A DNA stretch of 42,544 nt from Acidilobaceae archaeon. Its GTDB lineage: Archaea; Thermoproteota; Thermoprotei_A; Sulfolobales; Acidilobaceae. Made by a program: the position numbers and the translations under genes. The stretch is taken from NCBI GenBank assembly GCA_028276165.1, contig JAPYWV010000002.1, positions 1-42,544 on the forward strand, given 5' to 3'. Under the pieces are notes generated by a model, which worked only from the letters and a program-made list of their open reading frames with translations, was not told where the DNA came from and ran no database searches. Of the stretch, positions 34,173 to 42,544 are shown one piece after another; positions within the stretch are counted from its first letter, which is position 1; the number at the start of each line of letters is the position of its first letter.

Positions 34173-34402
34173 ACAAAACATTTAATATAATCTACCTTGA
34201 ACACCCACCCCCAACCCCATCTCCCAACCACCTTGTACAAGCATATCACCTAGAGGGAGTACAACATGTGGTTCCCCGAGTTCATCAAGCCTGGAGGGAG
34301 GAGTTCAACACGATTAGGATTGTACTGCTAGCTTAGTTATCGGAGCTCTACCCATCTCACCTACCTTGGCCCCCCAGCTCAGCCCAGTGAAGCTAAGGCT
34401 AA

Positions 34403-34735
34403 GCCTGCTTTCGAGCACTCCAATGTGCTAAATCCTGGGATGAGCTGTTCGCGGTAATGGCTGGATATGTGTTGGGAAGAAACCTGACGACCCTAGTGTT
34501 AAGGTGGTGGAGAGTTTCCTAGCATCACTCCTACAAGCACCGGAGGCTACGACACCACCTACAGTAACCCCTATGTCACCACCGCAGGTTACAACTCCAC
34601 AGGTTAAGACAACCCGCTCCTGAGGCTGTTAGGGGTGGGGAGAGGTTAACGTGGGGTGTGATTCTGGTAGCTGTAGCTGTAGCGGTCCTCGTATTAGGGG
34701 TTCTAATTGTGGGGCTACTCGTTGTAAGGCGGTAG
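34403..34735 (+). pseudogene. remnant of a cell-surface protein with Pro/Thr stalk and C-terminal anchor
   Basis: Three consecutive frames make one coherent protein end: WDELFAVMAGYVLG, then after a shift near 34477 KKPDDPSVKVVESFLASLLQ with a TTPPTVTPMSPPQVTTPQV stalk, then after a second shift near 34612 ERLTWGVILVAVAVAVLVLG with a membrane helix and basic VVRR end at 34733-34735. Such stalk-plus-anchor ends are usual for archaeal S-layer or solute-binding proteins. Upstream to 34173 only fragments remain (for example MWFPEFIKPGG near 34267). A TATA-like TTTAATATA at about 34180 may be its old promoter. It is a decayed gene; the ligand is unknown. Confidence 0.5.
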
Positions 34736-34779
34736 GCGCGAGGGCTCCTCCCTATAATTGAGACTTGGGGCTGTACGTG

Positions 34780-34950
34780 CTAGATTAGGCCTTTCTCCTT
34801 CTTAATCTTATACCTGTACTCAACGTACTTATCCTGTGGTGAGTACCTCGGCGGGTGGGGTACTATTAGCTCTCCACCACAGTAGGGGCATTTATCCCTC
34901 CTCAACGTGTATCTTCCACACCTAGAGCATTTCCTCAACAGCCATCTCAC
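34780..34950 (-). CDS. nop10: H/ACA ribonucleoprotein component Nop10
   Basis: From GTG at 34948-34950 the frame gives 56 residues: MRWLLRKCSRCGRYTL, CPYCGG, then PHPPRYSPQDKYVEYR and a lysine-rich end. The two CxxC pairs form the zinc ribbon of archaeal Nop10, which scaffolds Cbf5 in H/ACA guide RNPs for pseudouridylation. It follows the aIF2-alpha gene after 21 bases, the conserved archaeal arrangement. Length is typical. Confidence 0.95.
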   Translation of the reverse strand: MRWLLRKCSRCGRYTLRRDKCPYCGGELIVPHPPRYSPQDKYVEYRYKIKKEKGLI

Positions 34951-34971
34951 TTCTAGAACCTCCCCGGCCTC

Positions 34972-35796
34972 CTACTCCTTGAGCCTCTCGAAGCCGAACT
35001 CCACCCCCAGTTTTCTAGCCTCGCTCTGAGCCTCCTCTAAAACCCTTTTTAGCACAGACTCTAGGGTTTTGTAATCGTGGCCCTCAAGGTCCAACCTGTA
35101 TCTTGGGGCTCCTACAGTGTAGAGCCTTGCTTTAACCTTCCCCTCCCCCCCAAGCATATCCTTTACCTTGAGTAGTAGGCTTTTAACCCTGTAGAGGCCA
35201 TCGCTGGCCGTTGATCTAACAGTTAGTATGCCTGATATCCTCACGGTCTTAACCTCCACGTGCGTCCTAGCTATGTCGAGTAGGGGTTTAACCCACTCCT
35301 CTGGTATCCCAGCGTTAACGAGGGCCTGCTCCCCCTCAAGTACAGCTCTCTCAAGCCCCGTTAGTGGATCCCCGTAGGCATCCTCAAGCCTCCATATCAC
35401 ATCCCTGTAGGCCTCGTCAACGCTCTTACCAAGCTTCCCTGCAAGGAGTGTTATCAGGGTAACAGCCTTAACATACCTCTTGTAGAATGCCATCCTCCTC
35501 CTAGCCTCACCCTCCATAACCCTCTTAAGGCTCACATCAACATGCTTCTTAACCCTATCAACCCTGATAACCTTAACAACAACCTTCTGACCCTCCCTTA
35601 CAACATCCTCAATACTCCTAACAGACCTTGAGGTGGCCTCACTCCAGGGTAGGAAGGCTGGGAGCCCGTCATACTCGTCGAGGTCAAGGTAAGCTCCAAG
35701 ATCCATAACCTTCCTAACAGTACCTACAACGAGCTCCCCTACATCGGGCAGAGGCTTCCTAGGCTTAAGATTCAACCCTCCAACCTCCCCTTCCAA
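34972..35796 (-). CDS. translation initiation factor 2 alpha subunit (aIF2-alpha)
   Basis: The alpha subunit of the archaeal initiator-tRNA carrier aIF2. N-terminal S1 domain: VGELVVGTVRKVMDLGAYLDLDEYDG and DVSLKRV; then the helical domain and C-terminal alpha/beta domain ending VEFGFERL. The longest frame begins with TTG at 35796, but a TTG at 35772 (LNLKPRKPLPDVGEL) preceded by GGGGAGGTTGG fits homologues better, giving about 266 residues. It is co-directional with nop10 downstream; the usual ribosomal protein partners (L44e, S27e) are not next to it. Confidence 0.93.
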   Translation of the reverse strand: MEGEVGGLNLKPRKPLPDVGELVVGTVRKVMDLGAYLDLDEYDGLPAFLPWSEATSRSVRSIEDVVREGQKVVVKVIRVDRVKKHVDVSLKRVMEGEARRRMAFYKRYVKAVTLITLLAGKLGKSVDEAYRDVIWRLEDAYGDPLTGLERAVLEGEQALVNAGIPEEWVKPLLDIARTHVEVKTVRISGILTVRSTASDGLYRVKSLLLKVKDMLGGEGKVKARLYTVGAPRYRLDLEGHDYKTLESVLKRVLEEAQSEARKLGVEFGFERLKE

Positions 35797-35915
35797 AGGG
35801 ATGGCGGGTAGCTTAAAGCTTTTAAGTGAACGCTCTCAAATACAACCATCAACCCCGTGCTATAAAGCTTATATTACCTGGACTAAGCTCAAATAATATC
35901 CTGGGGGTGGTTCAA

Positions 35916-36191
35916 GTGTCTACGGACGTGCAGGCCGCTAATGAGGCTAAGATAAAGTATGCTATGACGTTACTAGCCTCGATTATAAACGATACTGGGA
36001 TCCCGAGGAACATTAGGAGGGCTGCGGTTAACGCTCTTACACAGCTTAGGGATACAAGGTTGTCTTTCGGTGTGAGAGCGGCTAACGCCATAAGCATACT
36101 AGACGATGTCAGCCAGGATCCCAACATGCCCTTCCACGCTAGGACCAAGATATGGCAGGTTATATCGGTGCTTGAAACTGTTAAGGATTAA
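35916..36191 (+). CDS. UPF0147 family protein
   Basis: A 91-residue helical protein conserved in archaea: [30 protein letters not shown], and [32 protein letters not shown]. The length and pattern fit UPF0147, whose function is unknown. The long frame opens at 35826, but the GTG at 35916 behind GGGGGTGG is the family-like start. Upstream a TATA-like CTATAAAGCTTATATT occurs at about 35861. Together with FAU-1 (53 bases on) it could form a unit. Confidence 0.85.
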   Translation: MSTDVQAANEAKIKYAMTLLASIINDTGIPRNIRRAAVNALTQLRDTRLSFGVRAANAISILDDVSQDPNMPFHARTKIWQVISVLETVKD

Positions 36192-36243
36192 CCCCACCTA
36201 ACCCCTTTAAACTCCACAGCCTAATGGTATGAGGGGTTAGACT

Positions 36244-37650
36244 TTGATTAGAGTTAGGGTCAGGGGTATATACGCTACAGCTCTCTCACAAATCCTACTA
36301 GACAGGGGGTTCATGCTAGCTGATGTTAGCGATGTTCTAAGGGATAGGCTTAGACAGCCTGTCATCGAGGGGCCGGCTGAGGTTACAGTTAAGAGTGTTG
36401 ACGACGACCCTGATACACTGTTAATCCTAGGTAACCCATGGGATTACGGGAGGGATGTTGAGGAGGCTGTTGTAGAGGAGCTTAGGTACGTTGGTGTAAG
36501 GAGGGGTAGGCTGGGGCTCTACACTATCGTAGATGCTCTAAGCCTAGGCGACTGTAGGGTCCTACTACCCGGTGGCTTTGAGGGCTTAGTTCAGGGGGGG
36601 TGCCCGCCTAGAGGTGAGCCTATTAGAGGCTATGTTGTTAAGGAGTCTCTATCCAAGGGCGACCCTGTTGTTATCAGGAGTGGTGTCGCGCTCGTAGGGT
36701 TGTATACCACCGTCTACACGCCAGGTGATGGTTTTAGTTTTAGTGAGCATGTTAGAGACGATGAGAGGAAGGTTGAGCTAGTAGACTCCATCAAGTCCGC
36801 TGTTGACCTAACAAGGGTTCACGTGAGGTTTAGGAGTAATAGTAAGTACGGTTCACCAGCTGAGATAGCAGGTGAGGCTAGCGACCTGGCAGCAAGGGCT
36901 TTGAAGATGGTGGAGGAGCCTCCCTCGAAGGAGCCTAGGATAGTAGCCCGGGGGGAGTACATATCGCTACTCTACATCACATCACCGGCTAAAAGGATAC
37001 TGGACAGCCATAGGTCCAGGGTGCACCCCACTGTGGAATACCACCACTCCCTGAAAGCTGGGGGGTTCGAGGAGTCAAGCCTTGTGGATTTCAGCGAGGA
37101 GTCCATAAGACTTGGGTACGCTACAAGCAGGATAGGCTTAGCGATAGTATCCTATATAGTCTCAAACCTTAGAGGTAGGAGGATAACCATAGACCATAGG
37201 GTCCCAGATGGTAGTAGGGTGAGCCTAGGCCCCTTCACAGTGGATAGCTATAGTGTAGAAGATGATGGGGTTAGGTTAGTGCTACTAAGAACATTCAAAA
37301 CACCTGGAATCCTAGACGGGCTCGGGGTTGAGAAGAGGCCTGGAGACTACTCTAGGACAATAGTGGATACGAGGAAATGGCATGTAATACACGAGTACTA
37401 CAGTAAAGATGGGAGGCTCCTAGGAGTCTACGCGAACATAAACACACCCCCGGAGGTAGGGTTCAAATCAATCAGATACCTAGACCTCTACGTAGACCTA
37501 GTCAAGAAACCCGGGGGAGACCCGGAGCTCAAAGACGTAAACGAACTGGAAAAAGCGCTACAGGAGGGTTTGATAACGAGAGAGCTCTACGAAAAAGCAT
37601 TAGAGGAGGTTGAAAGCCTAGCCAGGAGGCTATTACAAGTTTGTCAATAA
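36244..37650 (+). CDS. RNase FAU-1-like protein (S1 plus DUF402), C-terminus altered
   Basis: An archaeal RNase E/G-like protein of the FAU-1 type, which cleaves or binds AU-rich RNA and has been linked to 5S rRNA maturation. The N-terminal half includes an S1-like region (GLYTIVDALSLGDCRVLLPGG) and the C-terminal half is the DUF402 domain, with DHRVPDGSRVSLGP, VIHEYYSKDGRLLGVYANIN and RYLDLYVDLV. The end is a helix (ALEEVESLAR); the last seven residues RLLQVCQ and the stop come from the repeat element that starts at 37627. The original tail is lost but was probably short, since in-frame stops occur within about ten codons of the far side. Confidence 0.85.
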   Translation: MIRVRVRGIYATALSQILLDRGFMLADVSDVLRDRLRQPVIEGPAEVTVKSVDDDPDTLLILGNPWDYGRDVEEAVVEELRYVGVRRGRLGLYTIVDALSLGDCRVLLPGGFEGLVQGGCPPRGEPIRGYVVKESLSKGDPVVIRSGVALVGLYTTVYTPGDGFSFSEHVRDDERKVELVDSIKSAVDLTRVHVRFRSNSKYGSPAEIAGEASDLAARALKMVEEPPSKEPRIVARGEYISLLYITSPAKRILDSHRSRVHPTVEYHHSLKAGGFEESSLVDFSEESIRLGYATSRIGLAIVSYIVSNLRGRRITIDHRVPDGSRVSLGPFTVDSYSVEDDGVRLVLLRTFKTPGILDGLGVEKRPGDYSRTIVDTRKWHVIHEYYSKDGRLLGVYANINTPPEVGFKSIRYLDLYVDLVKKPGGDPELKDVNELEKALQEGLITRELYEKALEEVESLARRLLQVCQ

Positions 37651-37896
37651 ATGCGAATATCCATGCTTACCTAAATCACCATTAGACTTATAAGTCTCAG
37701 TTGATACTACGTAGTATCGATGATGAGGTTGCGTAATTGTTGCACGTGCGGGTGCTATGATGATACTTGAGCACCCCATAGATGGGAGCCCCATGGCGTT
37801 AGGGCTCGACCGGGGCCCATGAGGTGTGGGTGAAGCAAATGATCTCACACCAAGGCCCAACCCCGCTAACGGAGATACCATTAGCGGGGAAACGCT
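37627..37896 (+). mobile_element. 270-bp structured repeat, copy B (at the 3' end of FAU-1)
   Basis: Same length and nearly the same sequence as 12143-12412. The stems of copy A are kept, with differences that mostly keep pairing: in the inner stem a G-C becomes G-U, while the terminal stem has one C-A mismatch. The paired ATGATGA boxes are also kept. Its right end is followed, as in copy A, by ACGCT(A)CCG. It overlaps the last codons of FAU-1. No transposase, TnpB or TnpA lies near. Autonomous source and mode of movement are not visible. Confidence 0.72.
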
Positions 37897-38081
37897 ACCG
37901 AACATATACCCTTAACCTAGTGTAGCTGAATCCAACATCCACTATTAAAGCCTGCTATACTTAACCAGAGCTCTTGTGGAAAGGCGTGTTATGGTTGCTT
38001 TGAAATCGCTCAAGGAGGTTGAGAGATATAAGCTTTATGCTATGGTAGTAGCAGTGGTGTTTGGGTAGAGAGGTGTAGCTG

Positions 38082-38348
38082 ATGGTCGAGGGGCTAGTTA
38101 ACCCGCTGAAGTACCTTAGGGATGCTGTTAACTCGCCTATCTACGTTAAGTTGAAGGATGGTAGTGAGTATGTTGGTATCCTAAGGGTGTCTGATAACAC
38201 TATGAACCTCATACTCGAGGAAGTGGTTGAGGTTAAGGGTGGTAAGCAGGTTGTAGCTAAGCTTGGAAGGGCTATGATTAGGGGTAGCATGATACAATAT
38301 ATAAGCTTTAACCCCGAGCTGGCTGCCGAGCAAGCTCTAGTAGGTTAG
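38082..38348 (+). CDS. Sm-like archaeal protein (LSm)
   Basis: An 88-residue LSm protein forming heptameric RNA-binding rings. Sm1 reads VNSPIYVKLKDGSEYVGILRVSD with NLILEEV, and Sm2 reads AMIRGSMIQYIS, both complete. ATG at 38082 follows GAGGTGTAG. The acyl-CoA synthetase gene starts seven bases after its stop. A TATA-like AGATATAAG lies upstream at about 38024. Confidence 0.93.
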   Translation: MVEGLVNPLKYLRDAVNSPIYVKLKDGSEYVGILRVSDNTMNLILEEVVEVKGGKQVVAKLGRAMIRGSMIQYISFNPELAAEQALVG

Positions 38349-38355
38349 TATCTGA

Positions 38356-40461
38356 GTGTCCGTTATGCTAGATGTGTTCTTCAACCCAGCTAGCCTCGTT
38401 ATAGTAGGTGCTAGTGATAGAGCCGGCTCCCTGGGTAGAGGTCTTACCCTTAACGTCCTATCGAGCTTCAAAGGCCCAGTCTACCTTATCAACGTTAGAG
38501 GTGGATCTGTGCTAGGTAGGAGCGTCTATAGGAGGGTTTCAGAGGTACCCGGCCCCGTTGACCTAGCCCTCATCATAACACCTGCTACCAGCGTCCCAGA
38601 GGTTCTAGAGGATTGTGGTAGCGTGGGGGTTAGGGGTGCTATAGTCTACAGTGGTGGTTTTAGCGAAGCTGGTAGAGGTGATCTAGAGGATGAGGTTGTA
38701 AGAATTGCTAGGAGGCATGGTATAAGGCTCCTAGGCCCCAACTGTGTTGGCGTGATAGACACGGAGACCCCGTTGAACGCCACGTTTGTGTCGATGGAGA
38801 GACAGCTGCTACCACCAATAGGGGGGGTCTCGATAATATCACAGTCGGGAGCCCTGGGAAGCCTGATCCTAGATCTTATGGGTGAAAGGCTTGTAGGCCT
38901 TAGGAGGTTCGCTAGTGTTGGTAACGCCTCCGACGTCAAGATCTGGGAGTTGGTGGAGCTCCTAGCCTCAGATAACAGGACGAGGGTTATAGGGTTGTAC
39001 CTTGAGAGTGTAGGAGAGGGTAGGAGGCTACTTGAAGCTCTTAAGAGGGCTAGCATGGTTAAACCAGTTGTAGTCCTCGCTGGTGGTCTAAGCGAGAGTG
39101 GCTCTAGGGCGGCCTCAACCCACGTAGCAGCTCTAACAACAAAAGCTAGGATACTAAGGGGGGCTTTAAGGCAAACCGGGGTTCTCGCTGTCGAAAGCCT
39201 AGGGGAGTTCGTGGCCGTACTCGAAGCCCTGGATAGGGTTAGGGTTAAACCGGGGGGTGGTAGGATCTTCATTGTGACTAACACTGGTGGCATGGGGGTC
39301 CTCCTATCGGACTCCCTAGAACGTAGGGGTTTGAGGCCCGCCAGCCTCCCTGAAGAGCTGGCTGCTAAGCTTAGGAGCGTGGTGCCAGGCTACATGGCCT
39401 TAGGTAACCCCATAGACCTATCTGGCTCCGCTCCAACAAGCTTGTACGAGAGGGTTGTAGGGGAGCTCCTGGAGTCTAGGGCTGCCGACGTACTCATACT
39501 GGTTAACCAACCTCAGACAATAGCCATGGATGTAGAGAACTTCATCGACTACGCTGGACACCTAGGAGATAGCGGGGTCCCCGTAGTCCTCCTCATATCG
39601 GGTAGCGGGTACTCGAGAGATCTAGCTCTAAGGCTTAGACGGAAGGGGCTCCCTGTAGCCTACGATCCGGAGGAGGCTTCGGCCATGGTGCTAGCTTTAC
39701 TGGAGCTCTCGAAGCCTAGAGGCGGGGTTGGACTAGAGGTTACCATAGCGGGGGATGCTCTTGAAACAGCCAGGAGGGTCGTTGGGAGAGCTCTAGAGGA
39801 GGGTAGGGTTACTCTGTGGGAGCATGAGGCTAAGGGTTTGCTAGAAGCCTACGGTGTTGAGACTCCAAGATACGCTCTAGCCTTAGACTGCGAGGGGGCA
39901 CTGGAGGCCGCCGGGAGGATAGGGTACCCTGTTGTCCTGAAGATTCTGTCACCACAGGTAACCCATAGGAGTGACATCGGGGGGGTCCTAGTGGGGTTAA
40001 GGGATGAGGTGGAGCTAGCTAGAGGATGCTCTAAACTCCAGGAGCTCTCAAGGAGGAATGGTGTAACGCTAGCAGGCGTACTAGTGGAGGAGCATGTGGA
40101 CCACGTGGCCGAGATAGCCTTGGGGGCTCTTAGGGATAAACTGTTAGGCCCCATAGTGATGGTGGGGCTTGGAGGTTACATGGTGGAGCTCCTAGAAGAT
40201 GTGGCCTTCAGGCTAACACCAGTAACGCTAGAGGATGCAATGGACATGATGAGGGAGACCAGGGTGTGGAGGCTAGTAGAAGGCTACAGGGGGGTTAAAC
40301 TAGAGCCAGTAAAACTAGCAGAGGTGATAGCACGTATAGGGAGGATGGTGGAACACCTGGATGAATTGGAGGAGGTCGATGTAAACCCGCTAGCAGTAAC
40401 AAGGGATGGCAGGCTAGTAGCACTAGACGCGAAGATAAAGCTCAGACAACGAGATGGCTAG
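38356..40461 (+). CDS. ADP-forming acyl-CoA synthetase (fused alpha-beta)
   Basis: A 701-residue acetyl/acyl-CoA synthetase (ADP-forming), converting acyl-CoA, ADP and phosphate to acid, CoA and ATP; the main energy-saving step of archaeal peptide or sugar fermentation. Domains in order: CoA-binding Rossmann (FNPASLVIVGASD), two succinyl-CoA-ligase-like domains with the phosphorylated histidine probably His256 in AASTHVAAL, then an ATP-grasp domain with HRSDIGGV, GGYMVELLEDVAFRL and EEVDVNPLAV. Fusion of alpha and beta subunits is common in Crenarchaea. Start GTG near 38356 (the ATG at 38365 is possible). Confidence 0.9.
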   Translation: MSVMLDVFFNPASLVIVGASDRAGSLGRGLTLNVLSSFKGPVYLINVRGGSVLGRSVYRRVSEVPGPVDLALIITPATSVPEVLEDCGSVGVRGAIVYSGGFSEAGRGDLEDEVVRIARRHGIRLLGPNCVGVIDTETPLNATFVSMERQLLPPIGGVSIISQSGALGSLILDLMGERLVGLRRFASVGNASDVKIWELVELLASDNRTRVIGLYLESVGEGRRLLEALKRASMVKPVVVLAGGLSESGSRAASTHVAALTTKARILRGALRQTGVLAVESLGEFVAVLEALDRVRVKPGGGRIFIVTNTGGMGVLLSDSLERRGLRPASLPEELAAKLRSVVPGYMALGNPIDLSGSAPTSLYERVVGELLESRAADVLILVNQPQTIAMDVENFIDYAGHLGDSGVPVVLLISGSGYSRDLALRLRRKGLPVAYDPEEASAMVLALLELSKPRGGVGLEVTIAGDALETARRVVGRALEEGRVTLWEHEAKGLLEAYGVETPRYALALDCEGALEAAGRIGYPVVLKILSPQVTHRSDIGGVLVGLRDEVELARGCSKLQELSRRNGVTLAGVLVEEHVDHVAEIALGALRDKLLGPIVMVGLGGYMVELLEDVAFRLTPVTLEDAMDMMRETRVWRLVEGYRGVKLEPVKLAEVIARIGRMVEHLDELEEVDVNPLAVTRDGRLVALDAKIKLRQRDG

Positions 40462-40574
40462 AAGACCACCTAGAGCCTTAAACACCTCGTACTCCACAGT
40501 AACCCCCGGACATGATAGGGTTGGTGGGAGCTCCCACGTTGAACCCCATCAAAGCTCCTAACCATGTTAGACAT

Positions 40575-40620
40575 GGGGGTTACCATAGTGTTATGTAGAC
40601 GTATAACATCGTTAACCCCC
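40575..40620. terminator. nested stem-loop between convergent genes
   Basis: The outer stem GGGGGTTA/TAACCCCC encloses an inner stem TGTTAT/ATAACA (40589-40594 with 40603-40608). It lies in the 222-base gap between the convergent acyl-CoA synthetase and ATPase genes, so it may stop or protect both transcripts. The outer stem resembles that at 32824-32864. Confidence 0.45.
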
Positions 40621-40683
40621 CGGTTTACGAGGGCTCCTGAGCTCTACGAGATCATACTCACGTGATCAAAGCCCCTCCAACCT

Positions 40684-41811
40684 CTAGCTAAGACCCTCAA
40701 TTAAGCTCTCTGCTTTCAGCCTAACATCCCTCCTTTCATGTGCTAGCTTTAGTGCATGCTGGTATGCTGGCATCTGATACGCGTACCTCTCTCTAACCCA
40801 CCCTTCTCTCGGTAGCTCTGTTAGGTGTGTTGCCCCCGCCACGTATATGGCTATGTTATGTCTTAGCATTGATAGTTTTAGCCTGTAATCAGCCTCGTCA
40901 ACGTCCTCCACTGCTACCCCGATCTCATCCCAGAGTTTCTCTCCGAGCACCCCTCTAACCTCCTCTACCAAATCCCCTATCGGTCTCAACACCTCATCTT
41001 CAACCCACCTCTTTAACCCTCTAATCTTTATGTCTACTAGAGCTCTGGGATTACCCCCGGTTAGCCTCCACAGTAGCCTTGGATCCTCCCCTAGCTCTAG
41101 CTGCCCCGCTAGATCGACCATGGCCTCGTATGGTAGGTTCCAGAGGAGGGCCCAGACCACCTTCGAGCCCACCCTATTCCTAATCTCCCTCACCATAGCA
41201 TCGCTCGTTAAAGCTACAACAGCTATACTCCCACCCCTCTCCTCGTACCTGCTAGAGTGCTCTCTAAGGGTGTTAGCGAAACCCTCAAGCCACCCCCTGA
41301 ACTCAGCTAACCTAACCTCGCTATCACCTCTAACCTCATCCACCACTATAACAACCCTCCTACCCCTCCTAAGCCTGTAAGCGATATACCCGGCTAGCGT
41401 TCCAACAAACTTAGCGACATCAACAAAACCCCTAACCTCGCCTGAGGATAGAACCTCGAAGCCGAGGGAGCCTGCAACCCTAGACAGAGTACCCCTAAGA
41501 CCCCTAGGGGCTAGGAGCTCGTCAACCCTCCAAGCCTCCCTCTCACTCCTAACAATGACGAAGTCGACACCCTCAGCCCCTCGGCTGGCGTTGTAGAGTG
41601 CTCTGAAGAGCTCCGTCTTACCACAACCCTTAGGGCCGTAGATAACGGTGATCCAGCCACCCATAACGACGCCAGCGCTCACATCGAGGATAGCTCTAGC
41701 CTCACGCTCCCTATCAACAAACCTAAAGTTGAAACCAGGAACCCTAAAGCTAGAAAGCCTAGAAACTACCTCCTCGACAGCAGACAACCCCAAACACATC
41801 CCATCTAACAC
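40684..41811 (-). CDS. archaeal STAND-type/AAA ATPase
   Basis: A 375-residue P-loop ATPase of the kind abundant in Crenarchaea (archaeal ATPase family). Walker A is GPKGCGKT at residues 59-66 and Walker B is RRVVIVVDEV near 150-160, followed by VVALTSDA and LTGGNPRALVDI, the latter typical of the STAND/archaeal-ATPase sensor-2 helix. An N-terminal FVDREREA motif precedes the P-loop. No effector domain is fused. The target is unknown; members of this family sometimes sit with mobile or defence genes. ATG at 41799 is an alternative start. A TOPRIM-like gene lies 150 bases upstream on the same strand. Confidence 0.75.
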   Translation of the reverse strand: MLDGMCLGLSAVEEVVSRLSSFRVPGFNFRFVDREREARAILDVSAGVVMGGWITVIYGPKGCGKTELFRALYNASRGAEGVDFVIVRSEREAWRVDELLAPRGLRGTLSRVAGSLGFEVLSSGEVRGFVDVAKFVGTLAGYIAYRLRRGRRVVIVVDEVRGDSEVRLAEFRGWLEGFANTLREHSSRYEERGGSIAVVALTSDAMVREIRNRVGSKVVWALLWNLPYEAMVDLAGQLELGEDPRLLWRLTGGNPRALVDIKIRGLKRWVEDEVLRPIGDLVEEVRGVLGEKLWDEIGVAVEDVDEADYRLKLSMLRHNIAIYVAGATHLTELPREGWVRERYAYQMPAYQHALKLAHERRDVRLKAESLIEGLS

Positions 41812-41961
41812 TAGGCGAAAAACACCTATAACCCCAACGTGAACCCGATAACCCCGCTAGGCCCCAACACGCACCTCTAGCCGATTCACGCTCTCCCGGT
41901 CTGCTAAGCTAAACTAGTGTTAGGAGCCATGCTTGAACTCCCCACCTGTATAGTGTGCTCT

Positions 41962-42544
41962 CTAGGATTTACACTGTTGTTCTACGCAGTGAGCACTCAC
42001 TTCTCTAACAAGCTCGCCTAGCTGGCTAGGGAGCACTCTAACAAGCTCGTCCTTGGATCCCTTAGATCTCACGGCTTCAGGATAATCTCCGAGTTTCCCG
42101 CTCAGCTCCCTAACCATAAGGGCTGGTAGCATTCTCTTCAACGTCTCCTTTTCATATTTACCCTCATACCTAGATATGATGGCGTCGACGGCTTCACCGC
42201 ACGTCCCGCTGTAACAGCTGGCTATGCCCATCGCCTCACACAACCACGCCTCCAAGCAGGGATGAGCTATGAGTATCTTAACCCTCGATGAGCTCCCATC
42301 AACCTGCCCCACATGCTCTTCGAGGATGCGCTTGCGAACCACACTAGGATCTACTCCCTCGCTATCCACCAGTACTACGATGAGGTTGTAGTCGCCAACC
42401 GCTCCTTTCACGAACCTTCCCATCTTCTCGCTACACACGTTAACAGGGCTACTAATATCAATGCAGACACTACCACCTATGAGGCTGTATTCTTTTAAGA
42501 GCCTTACCAGTTCTTGTATGAGCTGCTTTGCATACCTATTGTCG
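41962..42544 (-). CDS. TOPRIM-like protein (RloB/DUF4276 type), partial at the right edge
   Basis: The frame is open to the window edge: upstream of the GTG at 42438 it continues as RYAKQLIQELVRLLKEY, SVCIDISSPVNVC and then SEKMGRFVK, so the gene begins outside. Visible motifs are VVLVDSEG (acidic metal-binding site) and IAHPCLEAWL, a P-C-x-E-x-W-L block as in RloB-type TOPRIM proteins. Such proteins are frequent in restriction-modification or abortive-infection loci together with an ATPase. The C-terminus is complete (CVEQQCKS). Exact subfamily is uncertain because the N-terminus is missing. Confidence 0.5.
   Translation of the reverse strand, partial: DNRYAKQLIQELVRLLKEYSLIGGSVCIDISSPVNVCSEKMGRFVKGAVGDYNLIVVLVDSEGVDPSVVRKRILEEHVGQVDGSSSRVKILIAHPCLEAWLCEAMGIASCYSGTCGEAVDAIISRYEGKYEKETLKRMLPALMVRELSGKLGDYPEAVRSKGSKDELVRVLPSQLGELVREVSAHCVEQQCKS

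Overview
The window looks like chromosomal DNA of a hyperthermophilic crenarchaeon (Thermoproteota), probably Desulfurococcales/Acidilobales-like. The basis is the gene content: RadA, archaeal RNase Z, Trm-G10 methylase, Nop10, aIF2-alpha, UPF0147, FAU-1, an Sm-like protein, an ADP-forming acyl-CoA synthetase, a KvAP-type potassium channel, a PaREP1 protein and NucS. Arginine is written almost only as AGG/AGA, many starts are GTG or TTG, genes are tightly packed or overlapping, and promoters look like TATA boxes placed for nearly leaderless transcripts. The genus cannot be fixed from sequence alone. No rRNA, CRISPR array, intact transposase or phage block was seen.

Layout. 1-6.2 kb: truncated MFS transporter, nucleotide-sugar dehydrogenase, DUF255 thioredoxin-like protein, class V aminotransferase, small GNAT protein. 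6.2-7.5 kb: a gene-poor decayed stretch with a broken HEPN-type gene and a frameshifted partner. 7.6-11.7 kb: KvAP-like channel, NucS, and a three-gene operon (aldo/keto reductase, hexulose-phosphate synthase, creatininase/ArfB-family hydrolase). 11.7-12.5 kb: a peroxiredoxin gene cut in two by a structured element of about 265 bp. 12.6-19.7 kb: membrane protein, penicillin-acylase-type Ntn hydrolase, SWIM protein, sodium:alanine symporter with a small membrane partner, tRNA-Val(CAC), phosphoribosyltransferase. 19.8-23.8 kb: SelD-related protein, acylphosphatase, TusA-like protein, glycerate kinase, ASCH protein. 23.9-28 kb: a long forward run (truncated TFS-like factor, two zinc ribbons, RadA, type IV prepilin peptidase, Rieske protein, radical-SAM-derived protein). 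28-32.6 kb: a reverse run (acyl-CoA dehydrogenase, PaREP1, PRPP synthase, Trm-G10, RNase Z). 33-38 kb: AIR-synthase-like protein, a decayed cell-surface gene, Nop10 and aIF2-alpha, UPF0147, FAU-1 followed directly by the second copy of the element. 38-42.5 kb: Sm protein, ADP-forming acyl-CoA synthetase, archaeal ATPase, and a truncated TOPRIM-like (RloB/DUF4276-type) gene.

The standout is the repeated element (12143-12412 and 37627-37896, both 270 bp). Both copies can fold into the same series of long hairpins and both abut the sequence ACGCT. One splits a peroxiredoxin whose two halves and promoter otherwise look intact; the other supplies the last seven codons and the stop of FAU-1. It carries no transposase and resembles a non-autonomous IS200/IS605- or IS607-type end with an omega-RNA-like fold, but that identity is inference.
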